From Nocardia huaxiensis (GTDB lineage Bacteria > Actinomycetota > Actinomycetes > Mycobacteriales > Mycobacteriaceae), in assembly GCF_013744875.1 (NCBI RefSeq), contig NZ_CP059399.1:2666001-2730000 (forward strand): a DNA stretch of 64,000 nt, in the 5' to 3' direction. The position numbers were made by a program, and so were the translations under genes. Shown here piece after piece: positions 53,652 through 60,208 of this stretch; position 1 is the stretch's first letter; every line of letters begins with the position of its first letter. Under the pieces are notes generated by a model. That model saw nothing but the letters and a program-made list of their open reading frames with translations. It searched no databases and was not told the origin of the DNA.

Positions 53652-55232
53652 CTACGAGTGTCCGAGGAGGTCGCTCGCCGGAAAGACCTGTGCGAGAGCG
53701 ACAGTCGTCGGCGCGGACGGAGCGCCCGGATCGGGCAGCGACTTGTTCGCCTTCGCGATGAGCGCGATCGCCACGATGGCCACCACGATCACCGCCGTCA
53801 CCACGAACACGATCCAGCCCACCGGCGTCGACTTACGCTGCGGCGGACGGAAATTGGACGGCGCGGCGGGCGGATTGTAGGCCGGCCGCGGCGCATAGGC
53901 CGGTGTCGGCTGCGGCGACTGCGGCCCCGGCACAACCGGATTCACCGGCGACGACTGCTGATTCGGATACACCGGATTCGCGGTGCCCGACTGCGGCCCC
54001 TTGAACGACGGGTTCACCGACGGCGGCTGCGGCCCGGGGTACGCCGGGTTCGCCGAGGACGATTGCTGTTTCACGAAAGCCGGATTGATCGGAGGCGGCT
54101 GCTGACCCTGCTGCACCGGATTGGCCGCCGACGACTGCGGATTCGGATACACCGGAGCCTGGCCGGACGACTGCGGACCCTGATAGGCCGGAGTCGGAGT
54201 GGCCGGGCTCGGATTCTGATAGGCCGGGCCCTGATTCGGCGGGGGCACCAGCGGGCGGCCCGCCGAAGGGGTCGGCGGGCGTGGCGGTACCGGCTGCTGG
54301 ACCACCGGTTGCGGGCGGTTGGGGGTGGGCTGACGCGGTGGCTGCACGACCGGCTGCGGGCGCGCGGGCGTCGGCGGGCGCGGGGGCACCGGCGGTGCGG
54401 TGAGGGCGCGCTCGGCGGCGGCCGCGAATTCGGCGCAGGAGCGGAAACGTTCTTGCGGACGTTTGGCCAGGGCACGGGCCAGGACCGCGTCGATGGCGCG
54501 GGGTAGTTCGGGGCGCAGCGGGCTGGCCGGTGGCGGCGGCTGCTGCAGATGGCCGCGGATGACCGCGGCCGGGCTGGTGCCCTCGAACGGCACCGCGCCG
54601 GTGAGCAATTGGAACAGGGTGCAGGCCAAGGCGTACTGGTCGGAGCGGCCGTCCAGAGTGGCGCCGGTCAGCTGCTCGGGGGAGGCGTAGGCGAGGGTGG
54701 CGGTGACAGTGCCGGTCTGGGTGAGGTGACCGGTGTCGTCCCGCAGGCGGGCGATACCGAAATCGGTGAGATACACCCGCTCCAAGCCCGCGCCCGTCTT
54801 ACCCGACGATCGGGCCAGCAGGATATTGGCGGGCTTCACATCGCGATGCAGGACGCCCTGCGCGTGCGCGTAATCCAGGGCCTTGGCCGTCTCGCCGATG
54901 ATCTGCGCCGCCCGCATCGGCGGCAGTGAACCCGGATTGACCGCCGTGGCATTCACCCCGTCGATGTACTGCATGGAAATCCACAGCTGCTCGCCCTCGG
55001 TGCCGCGGTCGTACACGGTCACGATATTCGGGTGATCGAGCTGCGCCACCAGATCCGCTTCCCGGACGAACCGGGCGCGGATCTCGTTATCGGAGAACAT
55101 CTCCTGATTGAGCAGCTTCAATGCGGTCTTACGCGGCAGCCGGGGATGCTGGGCCAGATACACCGACCCCATCCCGCCCCGGCCCAGCTCGCGTTCGATC
55201 ACGTAGCCGGCGAAGACCTCACCAGAGTGCAA
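53652..55232 (-). CDS. Transmembrane Ser/Thr protein kinase (paralogue C)
   Basis: A 526-residue kinase from TTG 55232 (GGGGG about 9 bases upstream). The kinase domain matches paralogues A and B (LGRGGMGSVYLAQHPRLPRK, HRDVKPANILLARS near 128, DFGIARL). The linker (about 280-460) carries degenerate 12-20 residue repeats built on NPxYxxPQSS. TM helix VFVVTAVIVVAIVAIALIAK (about 470-489), then only about 37 outer residues. It is convergent to the ABC exporter operon. The Pro/Gln-rich linker looks like an unstructured juxtamembrane tether. Confidence 0.92.
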   Translation of the reverse strand: MHSGEVFAGYVIERELGRGGMGSVYLAQHPRLPRKTALKLLNQEMFSDNEIRARFVREADLVAQLDHPNIVTVYDRGTEGEQLWISMQYIDGVNATAVNPGSLPPMRAAQIIGETAKALDYAHAQGVLHRDVKPANILLARSSGKTGAGLERVYLTDFGIARLRDDTGHLTQTGTVTATLAYASPEQLTGATLDGRSDQYALACTLFQLLTGAVPFEGTSPAAVIRGHLQQPPPPASPLRPELPRAIDAVLARALAKRPQERFRSCAEFAAAAERALTAPPVPPRPPTPARPQPVVQPPRQPTPNRPQPVVQQPVPPRPPTPSAGRPLVPPPNQGPAYQNPSPATPTPAYQGPQSSGQAPVYPNPQSSAANPVQQGQQPPPINPAFVKQQSSSANPAYPGPQPPSVNPSFKGPQSGTANPVYPNQQSSPVNPVVPGPQSPQPTPAYAPRPAYNPPAAPSNFRPPQRKSTPVGWIVFVVTAVIVVAIVAIALIAKANKSLPDPGAPSAPTTVALAQVFPASDLLGHS

Positions 55233-55304
55233 AACGCAGCCCCCGTTCCAAGAACCAGATCAGCAGGCAGCCTAGCAGTGTTGATGTGTGCCACCCGGCT
55301 CTGA

Positions 55305-55379
55305 TTTTCCCAGGGGCTCCGCCCCCGGACCCCCGGAAGCTGTGCTTTTCCCAGGGGCTCCGCCCCCGGACCCCCGGAA
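55305..55379. repeat. Tandem pair of the dispersed GC-rich element (copies 2 and 3)
   Basis: Two identical 34-bp units (55305-55338 and 55346-55379, 7 bases apart), each with a GGGGCTCCGCCCC palindromic core, followed by a third partial unit (GGGGGCGCTGCCCCCGGCCC, from about 55382). The element recurs at 23110-23138. It fills the gap between the divergent-looking ends of kinase C and the VWA gene. Confidence 0.8.
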
Positions 55380-55489
55380 TCGGGGGCGCTGCCCCCGGCC
55401 CCCGTTACGGGGCGGAGGTTTTTGAGGGTTTGCCTTTCGGTGGTTCCGTGCGGGGGCTGGTCTGTGTGGGCTGGTCTGTGTGTGGGTGG

Positions 55490-56656
55490 TCAGGATTGTC
55501 CGGCGTTGAGGTGGGCCCAGGCTTGGACGTCGCCGCGGTCGAGGGCAACGGCCAGGAGGTCGGGGAATTTGTCGGGGGTGCAGGCGAAGGCGGGGACGCC
55601 GAGGGCGGTGAGGGCGGCGGCGTTGTCGCGGTCGTAGGCGGGGGCGCCGTCGTCGGAGAGGGCGAGCAGGACGACGACCTGGACGCCGGCCTCCTTCATG
55701 GTGCGGACGCGGCGCAGCATTTCGGCGCGGACGCCGCCCTCGTAGAGATCGGAGATGAGGACGAAGAGGGTGTCGGCGGGGCGGGTGATGAGGGATTGGG
55801 AGTAGGCGATGGCGCGATTGATGTCGGTGCCGCCGCCCAGTTGGGTGCCGAAGAGGACGTCCACGGGGTCGGCCAGTTTCTCGGTGAGATCGACTACCGC
55901 CGTATCGAAGACGACCAGGGAGGTTTTCAGGGAGCGCATGGTCGCCAGGACCGCACCGAAGACCGAGGCGTACACCACGCTCGAGGCCATGGAACCGGAC
56001 TGGTCGATGGCCAGCACCACATCGCGCTTCACGGCCTGGGCCTTGCGGCCGTAGCCGACCAGGCGTTCGGGGACCACGGTGCGGTGTTCGGGGAGATAGT
56101 TGTGCAGGTTCTTGCGAATCGTGCGGTCCCAGTCGATGTCTCGCAGGCGGGGGCGGGAGACGCGGGCCGCGCGATTGAGCGCGCCGCCGACCGCCGCGAC
56201 CGTCTGCGCGGCAATGCGGCGTTCGATCTCCTTGACCACCTTCTCCACCACCATGCGGGCGGTGGCCTTGGTGGTTTCCGGCATGACGCGATTGAGGCTC
56301 AGCAGGGTGCCGACCATGTGCACGTCCGGCTCCACCGCCTCGAGCAGTTCCGGTTCCAGCAGGAGTTCGGTGAGGTTCAGCCGCTCCACGGCGTCGCGCT
56401 GCATCACCTCCACCACGGTCGAGGGGAAGTAGCGGCGAATATCGCCGAGCCAGCGGGAAACTTGCGGTGCCGAACCACCCAGCCCGCCCGACCTGCGGCC
56501 ACTGCCGCCCCCGCCATTGCCCGCGTCGTAGAGCGCGTTCAGCGCACGATCCATGGCGGCATCATCGGCCGAGCCCAGTCCGCCCAGTCCGGCCTCCGCC
56601 GCACCACCGAGCACGAGCCGCCACCGGCGCGCCTGTACCTCGTCCACGTCGGTCAT
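55490..56656 (-). CDS. VWA domain protein of the SWIM-MoxR-DUF5682 cluster (YehP-like role)
   Basis: A 388-residue protein. The N-terminal helical half includes a Gly/Ser-rich loop (NGGGGSGRRSGGLGG). The C-terminal von Willebrand A domain has the MIDAS in LAIDQSGSMASSVVYAS (near 216-220), VVFDTAVVDLTE, GGGTDINRAIAYSQ and LISDLYEGG, so metal binding is intact. VWA proteins paired with MoxR ATPases serve as substrate or metal-loading adaptors. A 124-bp gap containing a dispersed palindrome separates it from the upstream DUF5682 gene on the same strand; GGGGAAG precedes the ATG. Confidence 0.92.
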   Translation of the reverse strand: MTDVDEVQARRWRLVLGGAAEAGLGGLGSADDAAMDRALNALYDAGNGGGGSGRRSGGLGGSAPQVSRWLGDIRRYFPSTVVEVMQRDAVERLNLTELLLEPELLEAVEPDVHMVGTLLSLNRVMPETTKATARMVVEKVVKEIERRIAAQTVAAVGGALNRAARVSRPRLRDIDWDRTIRKNLHNYLPEHRTVVPERLVGYGRKAQAVKRDVVLAIDQSGSMASSVVYASVFGAVLATMRSLKTSLVVFDTAVVDLTEKLADPVDVLFGTQLGGGTDINRAIAYSQSLITRPADTLFVLISDLYEGGVRAEMLRRVRTMKEAGVQVVVLLALSDDGAPAYDRDNAAALTALGVPAFACTPDKFPDLLAVALDRGDVQAWAHLNAGQS

Positions 56657-56734
56657 TTCGCTTCCCCTCCACTGAGTTCCACCGTCGGCCGCCTCGTGGG
56701 CACCGCCGTCGTGTTCGCGGCGTGCCGCACTGTC

Positions 56735-56767
56735 GTCATCCCGGCGTGCTTGTGGCCGGGATCCATA
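56735..56767. repeat. Dispersed 33-bp palindromic repeat, copy 2
   Basis: Inverted copy of the element at 44479-44511, with 30 of 33 positions identical and all changes in the loop. It is inside the only real gap of the cluster operon, between the DUF5682 and VWA genes, and could form an intercistronic stem-loop affecting transcript levels. Confidence 0.8.
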
Positions 56768-56780
56768 TCGGCCCGGGGCA

Positions 56781-59111
56781 TCACGCCACCCCGAGGATTT
56801 CGGCGGCTGCGCGCATCGCGAGGATCCCTCTCTCCATGTCGAATTCGGTGCTGCCCTGAGCCGGTGCGGCGGGTGCGCCGTGGCGGACGTTCTGGGCGAT
56901 GGCCTGCTTCTCGCCGGTGTCGAAGGCGCCGAAGGTGCGGCGGAGCAGGGGCAGAGTGGCGACGAACTGGTCTTCGGCCAGTTCGCAGAGCCAGGAGTCG
57001 ATGAGGCTCAGTAGGTTTCGGTCGTGGACCAGGAGCAGGCCGCGACCTCCCAGGAAACCGTCGATCCAGGCGGCCTTGTCGGTGGCGCTGTGGCCCACCG
57101 ACAGGGCCGCGGAGAGCCGGCGGGCCGACTCGGCGGCGTCGATGATCTCGGCATCGCAGAGCAGGCGGACGGCGCGGCCCACCAGGGTGCCGTTGACGTC
57201 GGCGCGGTCGGCCAGCGCGGTCAGGGCGGAAAGCCAGGTGGCCGTGGCCCATTCGTTGTCGCGGGCGGACAGCGCCAGGTGCACCGCGTCGATGAGGGCG
57301 CGCAGGTCGGAGGCCGCGTCGGCATCCAGGCCGGTGACCGCGCTCGGCAGACCCGCGCAGCTGCGCACCAGCAGGCCGTCGGACACCCGGCCCAGTGCGG
57401 CGGTGTCGGTGCCGCGCACATCGCCGTAGCGCAGGGTGCGCAGCAGGCCGGGCAGGGCCGCCAGTAGATGCGTGACGTCATGATCCAGGGCCGCAACGGA
57501 TTCCAGGCGGCGAATGAGACCGTCGGTCGCGCCGCCCAGATCGGCGAGCAGCGCCGATTCCAGCGCGGTGGCGACCTGGCCGACGGTCGCGTCCGGATAG
57601 GCCACGGCGTCGAGGATTCTGGCCTCGGCCGCGGTGCGCAGGGTGGTGCCCCAGCGCGCCGCTTCCACAATGGCGATGGCCAGCTCCGGCCGCCAGCGCA
57701 GCGTCCAGGTCTCGCGGAAGGTGCCGGTATTGCGCACCTGACTGTGCGTGAGCTTGCCCCAGTCGATGTCCAGCAGCCGGAGCCGGTGCAGCAGACGGGA
57801 TTTCGCCATCCCGCTGTCGGTGCGCAGATCCAGGTCCACCGTCCGCTCGAGCGCCTCCTGCTTCATGCGCAGCGTCTTCAGCTGTGCCCGCAGGTCGGCC
57901 TCCAGCGGCACGGTCGGAGCTCCGTCCGGCACCGACCCCAGCGCCTCACCCACCACCAGTTCGGTGCTGACCAGCCGCAGCATGGTCTCGTCCCCGTCGC
58001 ACAGCACCGCCCGCGTGGCCTCGGTGACCTCCGACAGCCCCGCCAACGGTCGCTCCCGCATGATCGCGAGAGTCTCGGCCAGCCGCACGGATTCGATGAT
58101 GTGCGCACTCGACACCGGCAGATCGTGCGCCCGTAGCGTCCCCGCCACCTTGGTCAGCCACCGCGCGATCGGCTGCTCGGTCTGCGTGAACAGATGGTGA
58201 TACCACCCCGGCGAAGTGATCCCCGCCCCATACCCGGACGCACTCGCCAACCGCGAATGCGTCCAGGGCACCCACGTCAGCGTCGCCTTCCCCTTCGGCA
58301 AACCCTTCAACAACCGCGCATCCGCGGCCGCCGGCCCGAGCTTGCCCTCCAGCGCGGGCGCGTGCCACGCGCCGCAGACCACGGCCAGCCGTAAGGCACC
58401 CTCCTTCAACACCTTCCGCATGGTCTGCCGCATGTACGCCTCCCGGCGCAGCGTATGCAGATCCACCACGATGCGCTGCGAGGCGACGGTGACATCCATG
58501 CGAGGTTCGCGCGCATCGCCGGCTGGCGGATCGGATTCACCGGAATCGGTTTCGAGCTCGGCCGAATCCGAGGCAGCAGCTGGGTTTTCCTCGGTTCCGA
58601 GGTCGGCGTGCTCGCGCAGGGCGGCCATCGCCTCGTTGACCGCGAGGAAAATGTCCGCGTCCGAGCTGGATTCGACAATGGCGTCCCACCAGCGCTCGGC
58701 ATCGTCGTAGCCGCCCGCCTCGGCCAGCAGGGCGAGGGGGTCGGTGCGGTCGCCGGGCTCGTTCTCCATGGCCAGGGTGATTGCCGCGGGCAGATCGCAG
58801 AAACCCACGCGCACTTCGTTTTCCGCTGCGTAGGACAGCGCCTGCCATTCGGGGGAGAACACGGCGAATGGCCACATCGCGGCCTTCGCCGGCGTGTCGG
58901 GGTGGTAGCCCAGCAGCGCCACCGGGGGCTCCATGCCGTCGGCGGCCACGAACCCGGTCAGCGGATCGGCGTCGGCCGGGCCTTCGATGAGAATCGCGTC
59001 GGGGCCGAACTTTTCGAGCGCCAGGCGCAGCGAGCGCGCCGAGCCGGGGCCGTGATGGCGGATGCCGAAGACACGGGTCTCCGCCGCCACGGCTGTCACG
59101 GTCGATGTCAT
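56781..59111 (-). CDS. DUF5682 family protein (TraB/EreA-like N-terminal motifs)
   Basis: A 776-residue protein. The N-terminus RVFGIRHHGPGSARSLRLAL, ILIEGPADADPL, and the later EAYMRQTMRKVLKEGALRLA followed by VCGAWHAPAL are diagnostic of DUF5682. The spacing of GxRHHGPGS, IEGPAD and the R-x-x-x-M...GAWH segment recalls the TraB/ChaN/EreA (erythromycin-esterase-like) fold, possibly an active hydrolase; this is inference. The long C-terminal part is helical with repeats of Arg and Leu. It starts inside the end of the MoxR gene (ATGA overlap, 59108-59111). Family members are nearly always encoded with a MoxR ATPase, VWA and SWIM protein. Confidence 0.88.
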   Translation of the reverse strand: MTSTVTAVAAETRVFGIRHHGPGSARSLRLALEKFGPDAILIEGPADADPLTGFVAADGMEPPVALLGYHPDTPAKAAMWPFAVFSPEWQALSYAAENEVRVGFCDLPAAITLAMENEPGDRTDPLALLAEAGGYDDAERWWDAIVESSSDADIFLAVNEAMAALREHADLGTEENPAAASDSAELETDSGESDPPAGDAREPRMDVTVASQRIVVDLHTLRREAYMRQTMRKVLKEGALRLAVVCGAWHAPALEGKLGPAAADARLLKGLPKGKATLTWVPWTHSRLASASGYGAGITSPGWYHHLFTQTEQPIARWLTKVAGTLRAHDLPVSSAHIIESVRLAETLAIMRERPLAGLSEVTEATRAVLCDGDETMLRLVSTELVVGEALGSVPDGAPTVPLEADLRAQLKTLRMKQEALERTVDLDLRTDSGMAKSRLLHRLRLLDIDWGKLTHSQVRNTGTFRETWTLRWRPELAIAIVEAARWGTTLRTAAEARILDAVAYPDATVGQVATALESALLADLGGATDGLIRRLESVAALDHDVTHLLAALPGLLRTLRYGDVRGTDTAALGRVSDGLLVRSCAGLPSAVTGLDADAASDLRALIDAVHLALSARDNEWATATWLSALTALADRADVNGTLVGRAVRLLCDAEIIDAAESARRLSAALSVGHSATDKAAWIDGFLGGRGLLLVHDRNLLSLIDSWLCELAEDQFVATLPLLRRTFGAFDTGEKQAIAQNVRHGAPAAPAQGSTEFDMERGILAMRAAAEILGVA

Positions 59112-60208
59112 CCATTCACCTCGCGGCAGGCGCGGTAGAAGTCGGCCCAGTCGGCGCGCTGGCGGACAACGGCTTCCAGGTATTCGGTCCAGACCACGGT
59201 GTCGGCCACCGGGTCCTTGATCACTGCGCCCAGGACCGCGCCGGCGATGTCGGCGGCGCGCAGGGTGCCGTCACCGAAGTGGGCGGACAGGGCCAGGCCG
59301 TTGGTGATCACCGAGATGGCCTCGGCGGTGGAGAGGGTGCCCGACGGGGACTTGAGTTTGGTGCGGCCGTCGGCGGTCATGCCGGAGCGGAGTTCGCGGA
59401 AGACGCGGACCACGCGGCGGACCTCTTCGGCGGCGGCGGGGACGGCGGGCAATTCCAGTGCGGCGCCGAGCTGTTCGACGCGGCGGGTGACGATGGCGAC
59501 CTCTTCGTCCTCACCGGCGGGCAGCGGGAGCACCACGGTGTTGAAGCGGCGGCGCAGCGCCGAGGAGAGTTCGTTGACGCCGCGGTCGCGGTCATTGGCG
59601 GTGGCGATGAGGTTGAAACCCTTCGCCGCCTGCACTTCCCAGCCCAGCTCCGGCACCGGGAGCGTCTTCTCCGACAGCACGGTGATGAGCGCGTCCTGCA
59701 CATCCGAGGGAATGCGGGTGAGCTCCTCGAGGCGGGCGATGGAGCCGGCCTGCATGGCGGTCATGATGGGGGAGGGCACCAGGGCGTTCCGGCTGGGGCC
59801 CTCGGCGAGCAGCCGGGCATAGTTCCAGCCGTAGCGGATCGCCTCCTCCGCGGTGCCGGAGGTGCCCTGCACCAGCAGGGTGGACTGTCCGGCGATGGCG
59901 GCCGCGAGGTGTTCGGACACCCAGGTTTTCGCGGTGCCGGGCACGCCGATGAGCAGCAGCGCCCGATCGGTGGCGAGGGTGGCGACCGCGACCTCCATGA
60001 GCCGGCGCGGGCCCACGTACTTGGGGGTGATCACGGTGCCGTCGGGCAGGGTGCCGCCCAGCAGATAGGTGACCACCGCCCACGGCGACAGCTTCCACGA
60101 CGGCGGGCGCACCCGATCATCGGCGGCCGCGAGTGCGGCGAGTTCGTCGGCGAAGGCCTGTTCGGCGTGCGGGCGCAGCAGGGCGTCCCGCTCCTGAGCA
60201 ATGGTCAC
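59108..60208 (-). CDS. MoxR-family AAA+ ATPase (YehL-like)
   Basis: A 366-residue AAA+ ATPase: Walker A LLIGVPGTAKTW near 83-94, EELTRIPSDVQDALITVLSE (Walker B region with Glu), sensor 1 NLIATANDRDRGVNELSSAL, Arg finger RRRFNTVVLPLP. The layout fits the MoxR branch, which acts as a chaperone or remodelling motor, usually with a VWA protein. GTG start at 60208 overlaps the SWIM gene stop (GTGA), and its own stop overlaps the DUF5682 start, giving tight translational coupling. The partner set matches E. coli yehLMPQ by my memory of that locus. Confidence 0.92.
   Translation of the reverse strand: MTIAQERDALLRPHAEQAFADELAALAAADDRVRPPSWKLSPWAVVTYLLGGTLPDGTVITPKYVGPRRLMEVAVATLATDRALLLIGVPGTAKTWVSEHLAAAIAGQSTLLVQGTSGTAEEAIRYGWNYARLLAEGPSRNALVPSPIMTAMQAGSIARLEELTRIPSDVQDALITVLSEKTLPVPELGWEVQAAKGFNLIATANDRDRGVNELSSALRRRFNTVVLPLPAGEDEEVAIVTRRVEQLGAALELPAVPAAAEEVRRVVRVFRELRSGMTADGRTKLKSPSGTLSTAEAISVITNGLALSAHFGDGTLRAADIAGAVLGAVIKDPVADTVVWTEYLEAVVRQRADWADFYRACREVNG

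Noticed and set aside
55305..55379. CRISPR-like direct repeats
   Set aside because: Only two full units with a 7-base spacer, palindromic GC-rich core, no cas genes; a dispersed repeat instead.
55121..57004. 627-codon plus-strand open frame
   Set aside because: Crosses kinase C, the repeat pair, the VWA gene and DUF5682 on the opposite strand; a shadow frame.
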